NCBI GenBank assembly: GCA_903902915.1
Contig: CAIUWR010000045.1
Coordinates: 124,001-188,000, forward strand
Direction: 5' to 3'
Source of the DNA: an uncultured Hyphomicrobiales bacterium
GTDB lineage: Bacteria; Pseudomonadota; Alphaproteobacteria; Rhizobiales; Beijerinckiaceae
DNA: 64,000 nt
Positions 19,058-28,399 of this stretch are shown here, one piece after another. Position numbers and translations under genes: made by a program. Position 1 is the stretch's first letter, and each line of letters begins with the position of its first letter. The notes below the pieces were generated by a model. That model ran no database searches. It worked only from the letters and a program-made list of their open reading frames with translations, and was not told where the DNA came from.

Positions 19058-20398
19058 TCACCCCAGGATCTGCTCCACGAAACCTGCGATGGCGAAAAGG
19101 TCCGCATCCTTCTGCTCGAAGCCCAGCAGCTGCACGCCAACCGGCAGCCCGCCTTCCGACAGCAGCGGCAGCGACAGGGCGGGCACGCCCAGCAGGGAGC
19201 CGGGCGCCGCGAAGGATGGATCGCCGGTGGACGACAGGCCCAGGGGGGCGGCGCCCGTCGCCGAAAGCGCGATGCAGCCATCCGCCCCGCTCGCGAGTCT
19301 GGCGTAGAGCGCGCGGATCTGCGCGCGGCGGGCGAGCGACTGGCGATATTCGTCCGGCGTCATGGCCTGCGATTCTGTCAGGCGGTCGCGCATCTGGGGG
19401 CTCAGCTTGGAGGCGTCGCGCTCCGCGTAGATGTTCAGCGGCCAGATGGATTCCCGGCCGTTGATGTCGCGCGTCACCTTGAGGGCGTCGCCAAGCGCGG
19501 CCTCGACATCGGCGACCTCCGAGGCGTTCACCCGGCCGACGATCTCGATTCCCGAGGCCCGCAGCCGCGCCAGCGAGCCCTCGAAGGCAGCCTTCAACGG
19601 CGCGGAGACAGCCCCCCAACCGGGCGTCTCCAGAAACACGAGGCGGCGGGGCTTCTTGGCCTCCGGCGTCGTCATGGGGCCTGCGAGGCCCGGATAGCCG
19701 GGATCCCCACCCGCGCGGACGGCGATCTCGATAGCGGTCCGCCAGACATCGTCGAGGCTGGCCGCGAGCACGCCCTGGCAGCTCTGGCTCATGTAATCAT
19801 GGCTGCCGCCACGGTTGATCCCCCCCAACGAGGGCTTGAAACCGTAGACGCCGCAGAAGCTCGACGGGCGCACGATGGAGCCCACCACCTGCGTGCCCAG
19901 CCCCGCGCTGATGAAGCCAGCCGCCACGCCCGCCGCCGAGCCGCTGGAGGAGCCGCCGGGGGTTCGCGCGAGATCGTGGGGGTTGCGGGTGGGGCCGGGC
20001 ACGGAGGCCGCGAACTCGGTGGTGACGGTCTTGCCAAGGATGAGGGCTCCCGCCTCGCGCAGGGCCATCACGCTGGCCGAATCCCAACCTGAGCGCCAGC
20101 CGGTGAACAGAGGCGAGCCCTTGCCGGTGGCCATGTCGGCGGTTTCGATGACGTCTTTGACTCCGACCGGCATGCCGTCCACAGAAGATAACTGCCTGTT
20201 TTCACGCCAGCGCACAGTGGCCGCATCAGCGGCGCTGCGGGCGGCGGGAATGGCCGTCTCGACGAAGGCCAGCACATCAGCCTCCCGCGCGTCGATCTGT
20301 TCGAGGCAACGCTCCAGAAAAGCGCGCGGCGTGTCCTGTCCCCCGGCGAAGGCGGGATGGGCTGCGATGAAGCTGCGGCGGGCGGGCTTGGAGGGCAT
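19058..20398 (-). CDS. Amidase signature family hydrolase
   Basis: 446 residues. The Ser-cisSer-Lys triad is visible: Lys in GMPVGVKDVIET, the cis-Ser in TPGGSSSGSAAGVAAG, and the nucleophilic Ser in TQVVGSIVRPSSFCG. The protein resembles GatA-like amidases acting on small amides; the substrate is unknown. GatB and GatC are not adjacent and the chain is shorter than GatA of about 490 residues, so it is more likely a catabolic amidase. It lies 90 bp upstream of lgt on the same strand. Confidence 0.9.
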   Translation of the reverse strand: MPSKPARRSFIAAHPAFAGGQDTPRAFLERCLEQIDAREADVLAFVETAIPAARSAADAATVRWRENRQLSSVDGMPVGVKDVIETADMATGKGSPLFTGWRSGWDSASVMALREAGALILGKTVTTEFAASVPGPTRNPHDLARTPGGSSSGSAAGVAAGFISAGLGTQVVGSIVRPSSFCGVYGFKPSLGGINRGGSHDYMSQSCQGVLAASLDDVWRTAIEIAVRAGGDPGYPGLAGPMTTPEAKKPRRLVFLETPGWGAVSAPLKAAFEGSLARLRASGIEIVGRVNASEVADVEAALGDALKVTRDINGRESIWPLNIYAERDASKLSPQMRDRLTESQAMTPDEYRQSLARRAQIRALYARLASGADGCIALSATGAAPLGLSSTGDPSFAAPGSLLGVPALSLPLLSEGGLPVGVQLLGFEQKDADLFAIAGFVEQILG

Positions 20399-20592
20399 GG
20401 CGGAACGTCCCGGTTATGGTCTGGATGACGATGCCGCCATGCTTGCATCGAGCGTGCCGCGCGCAGACCGTCGCATGATCTTCACCCCTTGGCGCCACGC
20501 TGTCGAGACCCCGCGCGCTCTTTGCGCTTGCATCAAAGGCTGCGGCGGACCATCTGTGCCTTGGCGCGGCCCGCACACCAGGAGCTTGAAGC

Positions 20593-20850
20593 ATGTCCCA
20601 GTCCCGCAACTCCCTCGTCGAGGAATTCGCCCGTCTGGCCAGCGACGCGGCGGGGGTGGCCACCGGCATGCGCCGCGAGGCCGAAACCCTCCTCAAGACC
20701 CAGCTCGAGCGCCTGCTGTCCACCATGGATATGGTGACCCGCGAGGAGCACGAGGCCGTCAAGGAAATGGCTGCGGCCGCCCGCGACGAGAACGAGCGTC
20801 TGGCCGCCCGCATCGCCGCGCTGGAATCCAGGCTCGACCTCAAGGCTTGA
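20593..20850 (+). CDS. ubiK: UbiK-type accessory factor (BMFP domain)
   Basis: 85 residues, almost entirely helical: an amphipathic N-terminal helix (VEEFARLASDAAGVATG) and a C-terminal coiled coil (ENERLAARIAALESRLD). This is the layout of the BMFP/YqiC family, whose E. coli member UbiK helps UbiJ and the Ubi complex make ubiquinone under oxygen. AGGAG sits 8 bases before the ATG. A GC-rich hairpin (20851-20870) follows the stop. trxB begins 86 bp downstream. Confidence 0.85.
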   Translation: MSQSRNSLVEEFARLASDAAGVATGMRREAETLLKTQLERLLSTMDMVTREEHEAVKEMAAAARDENERLAARIAALESRLDLKA

Positions 20851-20936
20851 GCCGGGCGGCTCGCCCGGGCATAAATACCCGAACGAACGCTCGTATTTGA
20901 ACGGCGCGCATGAGCCATGCGCCTCCGGAGACCTCC

Positions 20937-21911
20937 ATGTCCGCTGAAACCTCCCCCTCGCACGCCCGCATGATCATCGTCGGCTCCGGCCCGGCGGGCT
21001 ATACGGCGGCCATCTACGCTGCCCGCGCCATGCTGGAGCCCATGATGATCGCCGGCTTCGAGCCCGGCGGGCAGCTCATGATCACCACGGATGTGGAAAA
21101 TTATCCGGGCTTCAAGGATCCGATCCAGGGCCCATGGCTGATGGAGCAGATGAAGGCGCAAGCCGAACATGTGGGAACCCGCATGGTCTCCGACCACATC
21201 ACCAGCGTCGACCTCTCGAAGCGCCCCTTCCGTCTGGAGGGCGACAGCGGCAAGTCCTACACCTGCGATACCTTGGTGATCGCCACCGGCGCCAAGGCCA
21301 AGTGGCTGGGCACCCCGTCGGAAGAAAAGTTCAAGGGCTATGGCGTCTCCGCCTGCGCCACTTGCGACGGCTTCTTCTATCGCGGCAAGGAGGTCATCGT
21401 GGTGGGCGGCGGCAATTCCGCCGTCGAAGAGGCGCTCTATCTGGCCAATCTCGCCTCGAAGGTGACGGTTGTCCACAGGCGCGATCATTTCCGCTCCGAG
21501 CGCATCTTGCAGGAGCGCCTGTTCCGTCACCCCAAGGTCGAGGTGGTCTGGGATACGGTGGTGGACGAGATCTGCGGCGACGAACAGCCGCCCGGCGTCA
21601 CCCATGTGAAGCTGCGCAATGTGAAGACCGGCGAGGCCAGCGAGCGTCCCGTGCATGGCGTCTTCGTCGCCATCGGCCACCAGCCCGCTTCGGAGCTGTT
21701 TGTGGGCCAGCTCGACATCAAGCCCAATGGCTATATCCGCACGGCGGCCGATTCCACCGCCACCAACATTCCCGGCGTCTTCGCGGCGGGCGATGTGACC
21801 GACGACATCTACCGGCAGGCGGTGACCGCCGCAGGCATGGGCTGCATGGCCGCGCTGGAGGCCGAGCGCTGGCTGGCGGGCGAGGAGAATGCGCGCGCGG
21901 CGGCGGAGTGA
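20937..21911 (+). CDS. trxB: Thioredoxin-disulfide reductase
   Basis: 324 residues. FAD-binding IIVGSGPAGYTAAIYAARA, redox-active CATC (C140 and C143), NADPH-binding VVGGGNSAVEEALYLANL and C-terminal FAAGDVTDDIYRQA are all present, giving a full-length cytoplasmic flavoprotein that passes NADPH electrons to thioredoxin. The ATG at 20937 is preferred over one nine codons upstream because CGGAG lies 7 bases before it. A lysR gene follows 24 bp later in the same direction, an arrangement common in related bacteria. Confidence 0.97.
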   Translation: MSAETSPSHARMIIVGSGPAGYTAAIYAARAMLEPMMIAGFEPGGQLMITTDVENYPGFKDPIQGPWLMEQMKAQAEHVGTRMVSDHITSVDLSKRPFRLEGDSGKSYTCDTLVIATGAKAKWLGTPSEEKFKGYGVSACATCDGFFYRGKEVIVVGGGNSAVEEALYLANLASKVTVVHRRDHFRSERILQERLFRHPKVEVVWDTVVDEICGDEQPPGVTHVKLRNVKTGEASERPVHGVFVAIGHQPASELFVGQLDIKPNGYIRTAADSTATNIPGVFAAGDVTDDIYRQAVTAAGMGCMAALEAERWLAGEENARAAAE

Positions 21912-21935
21912 TCCGCCCCACCAAGGGGGCCTGAC

Positions 21936-22826
21936 ATGGACTGGGACAAGCTGCGCATCTTCAATGCGGCTGCGGAAGCGGGCTCCTTCACCCATGCGGG
22001 CGAGGTGCTGGGCCTCAGCCAATCCGCCGTGAGCCGTCAGGTCAGCGCACTGGAGCTGGACCTGCAAACGCCGCTGTTCCATCGCCATGCGCGCGGCCTC
22101 ATCCTGACCGAACAGGGCGAGCAATTGTTCCGCACGGTGCAGGACGTGGTGCAGAAGCTCGCGGCGACCCGCATGCGCCTCACCGACAGCCGCGACCGGC
22201 CCCATGGCGAGCTGCGCATCACCACCACGGTGGGCATCGGCACCAACTGGCTGGCGCCCCGCCTTGGCGAATTCGTCGAGCTTTATCCCGACATCACCGT
22301 GAATGTGATCCTGTCCGACGACGATCTGGATCTGGGCATGCGCGAGGCGGACATGGCGATCCGCGTGCGCGAGCCGCAACAGCCGGACCTGATTCGCCGC
22401 CGCCTCTTCACCATGCATTTCCACGCCTATGCCTCGCCCGCCTATGTGAAGCGTCACGGCCAGCCGCGCTCGCTGGAGGATCTCGACAAGCACAGGATCC
22501 TGATCTACGGCGCCTCGGCCGGAAACTATCTCAACAATATCAATTCGCTACAATATACGGGGCGCGACTCCCGGGCGCCGCGCGTCTCCGCCCTGACGAT
22601 CAACAATCTGACGGCGGTGCGCAACGCCGTGACGGCGGGAGTGGGCATCGCGGTGCTGCCCGACTATCTCGTGCAGAACCAGTCCGAGCTGCTGCGCATC
22701 CTGCCGGAAGCGGACATGCCGGAGATGGAATGTTTTCTGGTTTACCCCGAAGAGCTGAAAACCCTTGCGCGCGTGCAGGTGTTCCGGGACTTCCTGGTGT
22801 CCAACGCCCAGCGCTGGGACTTTTAG
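21936..22826 (+). CDS. LysR-family transcriptional regulator
   Basis: 296 residues. An N-terminal winged helix (WDKLRIFNAAAEAGSFTHAG, LGLSQSAVSRQVSALE) is followed by a periplasmic-binding-protein-like effector domain (ELRITTTVGIGTNWLAPRL onwards). It is likely co-transcribed with trxB. The effector and targets are not deducible; the close link suggests, but does not show, a role in redox or sulfur control. Confidence 0.92.
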   Translation: MDWDKLRIFNAAAEAGSFTHAGEVLGLSQSAVSRQVSALELDLQTPLFHRHARGLILTEQGEQLFRTVQDVVQKLAATRMRLTDSRDRPHGELRITTTVGIGTNWLAPRLGEFVELYPDITVNVILSDDDLDLGMREADMAIRVREPQQPDLIRRRLFTMHFHAYASPAYVKRHGQPRSLEDLDKHRILIYGASAGNYLNNINSLQYTGRDSRAPRVSALTINNLTAVRNAVTAGVGIAVLPDYLVQNQSELLRILPEADMPEMECFLVYPEELKTLARVQVFRDFLVSNAQRWDF

Positions 22827-22894
22827 GCGGCCAACCCCTTTGGCGCAGCGCAGGCGCGTGATAAGCCTCCGGCGATAAACCCAGGGGAGAGATC

Positions 22895-23926
22895 ATGAAA
22901 TTCGCCAGGTTCGCCGCCCTCGCCTTCGCCGCTGCGCTCAGCTGGACCGGGCAAGCGGCCGCGCAGTCGAAGGTCTCCGTGGGCGTCACCGGATCGGCCA
23001 CCGACGTTGGCCTTTGGGTCGCCGACAAGAAGGGATTCTTCCGCGAGGAAGGGATCGAGGTCACCTTCAACACGTTCGATTCCGCAGCCCGCATGATTTC
23101 GCTCTTGGGCGCAAATGAGCTGGATGTGGGCGCGGGCGGTCATTCGGCGGGCCTCTTCAACGCGGTCGCGCGCGGCATCGACATTCGCATCGTCGCCGAC
23201 AAGAGCCAGAACGTGACCGGACGCGGCAGCCAGAAATTGCTGGTGCGCAAGGACCTGGTCGATTCGGGCCGCTACAAGACTTTCGCCGACCTCAAGGGCA
23301 TGAAGATCGCAGGCTCGGCGCCCGGCAGCGCCGCCTCCACCGTCATTCTGAAATTTCTGGAGAAGGGCGGCGTAACCTCGGACGACATCACCAATGTCTA
23401 CATGGCTTTCCCGCAGATGGGCGTCGCCTTGCAGAACGGCGCCGTGGACGCCGCCCTGCCAGCGGAGCCTGCTGTGAGTTCGGCGCTGCGCCTTGGCGGC
23501 ATCGTCGCGGTGGCGAACGATTACGACGTCTATCCGGTGCATCAGATTTCGGAAATTCTCTACGCAGGCAAATTCGCCACCGAGAGGCCCGAGGTTGCGC
23601 GCAAATTCATGCGCGCCTTCCTGCGCGGCGTGCGCGCGCACAACGACGCGCTCGGCCCGGACGGCGCCTTTGTTGGCGAGAAAGGCGACGAGATCGTTGC
23701 AATCCTCACCGAATATGGCGCCTTCAAGGATCCGAAGGTGTGGCGCTCCTTCGTGTTCAGCGCTTGCGGCCCCGATGGGACGCTGCATGTGCCCAGCATG
23801 AAGGAAGACCTCGCCATCTGGCGCCAGCAGGGCCTCATCGAGGTTCCGATTGAACTCGAAAAAGCGCTCGACACGAGTTTCGTGGACTGGGCCGTGCAGG
23901 ATCTTGGGCCTTACGTGAAGAAATAG
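22895..23926 (+). CDS. ABC transporter solute-binding protein (SsuA/THI5/NMT1-like)
   Basis: 343 residues with a Sec signal peptide (MKFARFAALAFAAALSWTGQ, cleavage near AAAQ). The mature start KVSVGVTGSATDVGLWVADK and the pattern KKGFFREEGIEVTFNTF are typical of aliphatic sulfonate, nitrate or pyrimidine-precursor binding proteins. No permease or ATPase gene is adjacent: lysR is upstream and msrP converges downstream. The ligand is unknown. Confidence 0.85.
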   Translation: MKFARFAALAFAAALSWTGQAAAQSKVSVGVTGSATDVGLWVADKKGFFREEGIEVTFNTFDSAARMISLLGANELDVGAGGHSAGLFNAVARGIDIRIVADKSQNVTGRGSQKLLVRKDLVDSGRYKTFADLKGMKIAGSAPGSAASTVILKFLEKGGVTSDDITNVYMAFPQMGVALQNGAVDAALPAEPAVSSALRLGGIVAVANDYDVYPVHQISEILYAGKFATERPEVARKFMRAFLRGVRAHNDALGPDGAFVGEKGDEIVAILTEYGAFKDPKVWRSFVFSACGPDGTLHVPSMKEDLAIWRQQGLIEVPIELEKALDTSFVDWAVQDLGPYVKK

Positions 23927-23940
23927 CGCCGCCCGGACGC

Positions 23941-24894
23941 TCAGATATAGAGCTTCTCGCCCTCCAGGCCCTTGTAGAGATCGGCGACGAACTCGCCGTA
24001 GCCGTTGAAGAGTTGCGTAGGCTTGCGCTCGCCAGTGCCGATCACCTCTTCGCTGGCCTGGCTCCAGCGGGGATGGGGAACCTGCGGATTCACATTGGCC
24101 CAGAAGCCATATTCACCGGGGCCTGATTCTTCCCAGAAAGTCTTCGGCCGCTCCGCGACGAAGCTGATCTTCGTGATCGACTTGATCGACTTGAAGCCAT
24201 ATTTCCACGGCGTATGCAGGCGGATCGGCGCGCCGAAGACATTGGCGAGCGGCTTGCCATAGGCGCCCGTCACCATCAAAGCCAGATCATTGGTCGCTTC
24301 CGCCATGGTGAGCCCTTCCACATAGGGCCATGCGAAGAAGCTGCGCTGGCCTGAAGCCATCTTCGGATCCAAGAAGGTTTCGAAGCGCACATATTTCGCC
24401 CCCGACAATGGACGCGCATAATCCACCAGCTTCTTGAGCGGAAAGCCGGTCCAGGGCAAGGTCATGGACCAGGCCTCCACGCAGCGATGACGGTATACCC
24501 GCTCCTCCAGCGGCATGCGTTTGATAAGTTCGTCAGCGCTCATCTCGATGGGCTTTTCGACGAGGCCATCGATTTTCAGCGTCCAGGGCCGCGGCTTGAG
24601 GGCTTCGGCGGTCACATAGACCTTCTTCGACATGCCGAATTCATAGAAATTATTATATCGCGAGCCCACATCCTCGGGCGTGAAGGCGCCTTTGAAGACA
24701 TCGCTGGCTTTCGCTGGATAAAGCCCGGCGGCTGGATCCTCCGCCGCCATGACGCGGCTCGACAGGCTCGGCGCGATGGTCCCGGCGCCCAGGGCGGCGC
24801 CCGCTTTCAACAACGAACGGCGATTGAGAAACAGTTGCTCCGGTGTGGCTTCCCGCTCTGGAATTTCCCAACCCTTGCGATGAATGACGTGCAT
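23941..24894 (-). CDS. msrP: Protein-methionine-sulfoxide reductase, molybdopterin subunit MsrP (YedY)
   Basis: 317 residues. It has a twin-arginine signal (NRRSLLKAGAALGAGTIAP), SxRyneF-like GSRYNNFYEFG and the Mo-ligand cysteine in YRHRCVEAWSMTLPWTGFPL. The Tat-exported periplasmic enzyme reduces oxidised methionines using electrons from the haem protein MsrQ. No msrQ gene lies next to it; msrPQ is usual. Good SD (GGAGGG) before the ATG. moaD and moaE for its cofactor are at 41.6-42.3 kb. Confidence 0.95.
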   Translation of the reverse strand: MHVIHRKGWEIPEREATPEQLFLNRRSLLKAGAALGAGTIAPSLSSRVMAAEDPAAGLYPAKASDVFKGAFTPEDVGSRYNNFYEFGMSKKVYVTAEALKPRPWTLKIDGLVEKPIEMSADELIKRMPLEERVYRHRCVEAWSMTLPWTGFPLKKLVDYARPLSGAKYVRFETFLDPKMASGQRSFFAWPYVEGLTMAEATNDLALMVTGAYGKPLANVFGAPIRLHTPWKYGFKSIKSITKISFVAERPKTFWEESGPGEYGFWANVNPQVPHPRWSQASEEVIGTGERKPTQLFNGYGEFVADLYKGLEGEKLYI

Positions 24895-24991
24895 CTCACC
24901 CTCCTGCGTCTCGCCTGAAGGTGGCCCGCGCCGAGGCGGCCGACAAGCCGTCCCGGCATTTAAGTTTTGTCACAGCTGCGGCAACAGGCGT

Positions 24992-25546
24992 TCAGTTGGG
25001 GGCGGGAGCGCCGCCGCCAGACGTTCCCGAAGGAGGCCGCACGTCGCGGGGCCGCTCGCCGCCGGGGGCTGAGCTGCGATCCCCGCCGGAGCCCGAGCGA
25101 GACCCCGTCCCGGCCCCGGTCCCTGATCCCGTCCCTGCGCCTCGTTCGGGCGCCTGTCCGGCTCCCTTGTCGCCGTGATCCATGCCGCGTTGCTGGCTGC
25201 GATCCCCGCCGCGATCCATGTCCCGGCCATGATCCATGTCGTGACCCCGGCCCCTTTCTCGCCCCATGCCGCCCCCCGGCGCTTCCCAGCGATGCCAGCC
25301 CATGGGGCCGCCCCAGCCCATTCCCCGACGCCGCTGCCAGCCGCAGCGATACCATCCCGGCCCATGCCAGCCGCCGGGATAGAAGCAATAGTCCTGCCCA
25401 TGCCAGCGATACTGCGCCTGCTCGACTCCATAGTCCGGCAGACTTGGGATCGCTCCCGCCACTGGAGCAGCCATGGCCGAGCGGCTTGTGGCGTTGACGC
25501 CCACAAGGGCGGTGGCGGCGCAAAGGGCGAGGGCGAGCTTTCGCAT
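24992..25546 (-). CDS. Secreted Gly/Arg/His-rich low-complexity protein
   Basis: 184 residues. A Sec signal peptide (MRKLALALCAATALVGVNAT, cleavage near SAMA-APV) is followed by a Trp/Gly-rich segment with two cysteines (YCFYPGGWHGPGWYRCGW) and a long charged tail with MDHGRDMDRGGDR-like repeats, then Gly/Ser/Pro-rich sequence to the end. Tail repeats suggest replication slippage and a disordered surface. The ATG at 25546 has AGGAG 7 bases upstream and is preferred over the much longer open frame that continues antisense through mtaP. Function unknown; short secreted proteins of this type are common in methylotrophic and rhizobial relatives. Confidence 0.7.
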   Translation of the reverse strand: MRKLALALCAATALVGVNATSRSAMAAPVAGAIPSLPDYGVEQAQYRWHGQDYCFYPGGWHGPGWYRCGWQRRRGMGWGGPMGWHRWEAPGGGMGRERGRGHDMDHGRDMDRGGDRSQQRGMDHGDKGAGQAPERGAGTGSGTGAGTGSRSGSGGDRSSAPGGERPRDVRPPSGTSGGGAPAPN

Positions 25547-25705
25547 GTGGCGCTCCTGACAAAAACTCCGGCCCATCGCCGAAGCCAATGACCACCGAAC
25601 CCATAAGTCGGCGCCATGGTTCCGTTGCGGCAGAATCGCGCCGCCACCCTTGCGCCAGGGCGCTGGGCCGGGCACAAAGCGGTACCATTCGACGCAGGAG
25701 CGGTC

Positions 25706-26584
25706 ATGAGCGTAGCGATTGTCGGAATCATCGGCGGATCGGGGGTTTATGACCTGCCCGGCCTCAAAGTCACCCGCGAGGAGCGGATCGCGACACCCTG
25801 GGGCGAGCCCTCGGACGCGCTGCGCTTCGGGCGCATCGGGCAGACGCAGGCGGTCTTCCTGCCACGCCACGGGCGCGGGCACCGTTTTTCGCCATCGGGC
25901 ATCAACTACCGGGCGAATATCGACGCGCTGAAGCGCGTCGGCGTCACCGACCTCATCTCCGTCTCCGCTTGCGGCTCCTTCAAGGCGGAGCTTGCGCCTG
26001 GGACATTCGTGCTCGTCGATCAATATGTTGACCGCACCTGGGGACGCGCCTCCAGCTTTTTCGGCGACGGCTGCGTGGCCCATGTTTCCATGGCCCATCC
26101 GGTGGCGCCGAACCTCGTGGCGCGCATTCATGCGGCGGCGCGGGCGGAAGACATCGCCTGCGTGAGGGGCGGAACCTATGTCTGCATGGAGGGTCCGCAG
26201 TTTTCCTCGCAAGCCGAATCCCTCGGCTACAAGGGCCAGGGCTTCGATGTGATCGGCATGACGGCCATGCCCGAGGCCAAATTGGCCCGCGAAGCGGAAA
26301 TATCCTACGCCACCATCGCCATGGTGACGGATTTCGACTGCTGGCATCCCGATCACGACGCGGTTGACGTGGCCTCCGTCATCAAGACCGTGCATGAAAA
26401 CGCCGAAAAAGCGGGCCGCCTCATCGCCCGCGTGCTGCGCGATTTCCCCAGCGGTCACGAGCCCTGCCCCATCGGCTCCGACCGCGCCCTCGACGGCGCC
26501 GTGATGACCCATCCCGACATGCGCGACCCCGCCCTCATGGCCAAGCTCGACGCCATCATGGGCCGTCTATTGCGCCAGAATTGA
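25706..26584 (+). CDS. mtaP: S-methyl-5'-thioadenosine phosphorylase
   Basis: 292 residues. [14 protein letters not shown] at the start, [19 protein letters not shown] with phosphate-binding residues, and [18 protein letters not shown] and [19 protein letters not shown] are hallmarks of MTA phosphorylase. It converts methylthioadenosine to adenine and methylthioribose-1-phosphate. The ATG at 25706 has GGAG 5 bases upstream; an in-frame ATG 30 codons earlier is rejected. It is followed 25 bp later by apt, which salvages the adenine released. Confidence 0.96.
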   Translation: MSVAIVGIIGGSGVYDLPGLKVTREERIATPWGEPSDALRFGRIGQTQAVFLPRHGRGHRFSPSGINYRANIDALKRVGVTDLISVSACGSFKAELAPGTFVLVDQYVDRTWGRASSFFGDGCVAHVSMAHPVAPNLVARIHAAARAEDIACVRGGTYVCMEGPQFSSQAESLGYKGQGFDVIGMTAMPEAKLAREAEISYATIAMVTDFDCWHPDHDAVDVASVIKTVHENAEKAGRLIARVLRDFPSGHEPCPIGSDRALDGAVMTHPDMRDPALMAKLDAIMGRLLRQN

Positions 26585-26609
26585 TCCGCCCCCTCACCCG
26601 GACAGACTC

Positions 26610-27143
26610 ATGACCCCCGACCTCAAGTCCTCGATCCGCACGATTCCCGACTATCCCAAGCCCGGCATCCTCTTCCGCGACATCACAACCCTTCTGGGCG
26701 ACGCCCGCGCCTTCCGCCGCGCCATCGACGAATTGGTGCAGCCCTGGGCGGGCACGAAGATCGACATGGTGGCGGGCATGGAGGCGCGCGGCTTCATTCT
26801 GGGCGGCGCGGTGGCGCATCAGCTCTCGGCCGGCTTCGCGCCCATCCGCAAGAAGGGCAAACTGCCGCACACCAAGGTCTCCATCGCCTATTCGCTGGAA
26901 TATGGGATCGACGAAATGGAGATGCACGAAGACGCCATCGCGCCCGGCCAGCGCGTGATTCTCGTGGATGACCTCATCGCGACCGGCGGCACGGCGGAAG
27001 GCGCGGTGAAACTGTTGAAGCAGATCGGCGCGGACGTGGTCGCCGCCTGTTTCGTGATCGACCTGCCGGAACTCGGCGGCGCCCAGAAAATCCGCGATCT
27101 TGGCGTGCCCGTGCGCACGCTGGTCAGCTTTGACGGTCATTAG
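26610..27143 (+). CDS. apt: Adenine phosphoribosyltransferase
   Basis: 177 residues. The opening [34 protein letters not shown] and the PRPP-binding motif [16 protein letters not shown] are diagnostic. It makes AMP from adenine and PRPP. With mtaP just upstream it forms a two-gene methylthioadenosine/adenine salvage operon, and the PRPP comes from Prs, encoded at 34.8 kb. Confidence 0.97.
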   Translation: MTPDLKSSIRTIPDYPKPGILFRDITTLLGDARAFRRAIDELVQPWAGTKIDMVAGMEARGFILGGAVAHQLSAGFAPIRKKGKLPHTKVSIAYSLEYGIDEMEMHEDAIAPGQRVILVDDLIATGGTAEGAVKLLKQIGADVVAACFVIDLPELGGAQKIRDLGVPVRTLVSFDGH

Positions 27144-27172
27144 TGCGGCATCCGATCATGTTGCACCGAACC

Positions 27173-27329
27173 CGGGAGGGACGACGTCCCGTCGTCCACA
27201 TCGGGCAGGGCGACGTCCCGTCGCCCTGGTTACCCAGGAATGGCCGACCACCCGCGCGTCGTCGTCATGGGGACGACGAGGACGTCGTCCCCTCCCGGTA
27301 GTGAGGGCGACGAGACGTCGCCCCTCCCG
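27173..27329. repeat. Cluster of four REP-like palindromic hairpins
   Basis: Four hairpin units lie between the convergent ends of apt and the MaoC gene. Two stems read GGGCGACG/CGTCGCCC (27208-27226 and 27304-27322) and two carry GGACGACG/CGTCGTCC, one of the latter extended to 10 bp as GGGGACGACG (27178-27197 and 27269-27292). The C-to-A change in one arm is matched by G-to-T in the other, so pairing is kept. CTCCCG or its complement flanks three units. A fifth copy is at 60823-60848. Confidence 0.8.
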
Positions 27330-27382
27330 TGTTCGTCATGTCATGCTGTCGCCAGTTCCATGCAAATGGATCGGATAGCGCT

Positions 27383-28399
27383 TTAAACGACCGTCAGCGA
27401 AGACCCCTCGATCTCGAACACTTTCACGCCGTTCTGATTGACGCCCGTCGCCCGGTTGCGCGCGATCCCAAGGCCGGGCCTTGTGGGATGCGGCTCCTTG
27501 GCGATGACGGTGGTGTCATAGGCGATGACGTCGCCCGCATGCACGGGCCTGAACCATCGCAAGTTGCGGAAGCCCGGCGAAGGGCCGCCGGGGTTGAGCG
27601 CGAAGGGCAGCGAGGCCGCCCCCGCACGCACCCTGTCGCGCGTGTCGATGAACAGACGCATGTAATTCGCCGCCGTCTGCCAGCCTGACGAGGCCAGCTT
27701 GCCGAAATGGCTGTTCGCGGCGCCCTCATCCGACAGATGGAACGGCTGCGGATCATATTTCGTCGCGAAGTCGATGATGTCCTCGCGCGTGAACAGTTTC
27801 GAGCCCAGCTCCACCCGCGCGCCGATCACCACATCCGCATGACGATGGGCGAAGCGCGTGAGGTTCACCAGGGGATCCTCGAAGCGGGGCGGTTCGACCG
27901 GAACCACACGGGCGGGCCTGACCGTCGGCGCGGCCTCGGGCGGCGGCGGCGTCTTGTCGCGACGGGCGAAGAGGCCCGTGTAGCGCTGGGTCATCACCAG
28001 CTGTCCCGTCTGGTCGCGGGTGTCTATTTCGACGCCCGCCAGCCCCATATCGGGGCGCGATTGCGAGACGCGGGCGGAGGTGATGCGCAGCTCCGCCTGC
28101 AGCACCATGCCGGGCCGCACCGGCTGCAACCAGCGCGTTTCATCGACGCCGGGGGCGCCAAGGCCCTCGGCGTCATTGAGCACCGCGTCGCAATAGCGGC
28201 GCATGACCATGCAGCAGGTGAGCATGCCCGGCGCCGTGAGCCCCTGCATCCGCGTGGCCTTCGCCGCCTCCGCGTCCAGATGCATGGGCTGCGGATCGAA
28301 ATCTCGCGCGAAGGCGACGATCTCCGCTTCCGTCACTTCATAACCGCCAAACCGCAGCACGGTCCCGGCAGGAAAATCCTCGAAGGTCTTCTTGCTCAT
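27383..28399 (-). CDS. Double MaoC-like dehydratase domain protein
   Basis: 338 residues with two hotdog MaoC units. The first (TFEDFPAGTVLRFGGYEVTE, ARDFDPQPMHLDAEAA) and second (LFTREDIIDFATKYDPQPFHL) each carry the D-x-x-P-x-H hydratase motif. MaoC enzymes hydrate or dehydrate 2-enoyl-CoA-type substrates. The fused two-domain form resembles eukaryotic hydratase 2 and some catabolic mesaconyl-type hydratases. The start is at 28399, overlapping the GST stop by 4 bp; it is the last gene of the AbrB-GST-MaoC operon. Substrate unknown. Confidence 0.85.
   Translation of the reverse strand: MSKKTFEDFPAGTVLRFGGYEVTEAEIVAFARDFDPQPMHLDAEAAKATRMQGLTAPGMLTCCMVMRRYCDAVLNDAEGLGAPGVDETRWLQPVRPGMVLQAELRITSARVSQSRPDMGLAGVEIDTRDQTGQLVMTQRYTGLFARRDKTPPPPEAAPTVRPARVVPVEPPRFEDPLVNLTRFAHRHADVVIGARVELGSKLFTREDIIDFATKYDPQPFHLSDEGAANSHFGKLASSGWQTAANYMRLFIDTRDRVRAGAASLPFALNPGGPSPGFRNLRWFRPVHAGDVIAYDTTVIAKEPHPTRPGLGIARNRATGVNQNGVKVFEIEGSSLTVV

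Noticed and set aside
25547-26512. Upstream extension of the secreted protein gene over mtaP
   Set aside because: The open frame continues antisense through mtaP, but the signal peptide and AGGAG place the true start at 25546.
27144-27382. CRISPR array
   Set aside because: Hairpin units are in both orientations and irregularly spaced with no equal-length spacers, and no cas genes are near; VapD at 60.4 kb is Cas2-like only in fold.
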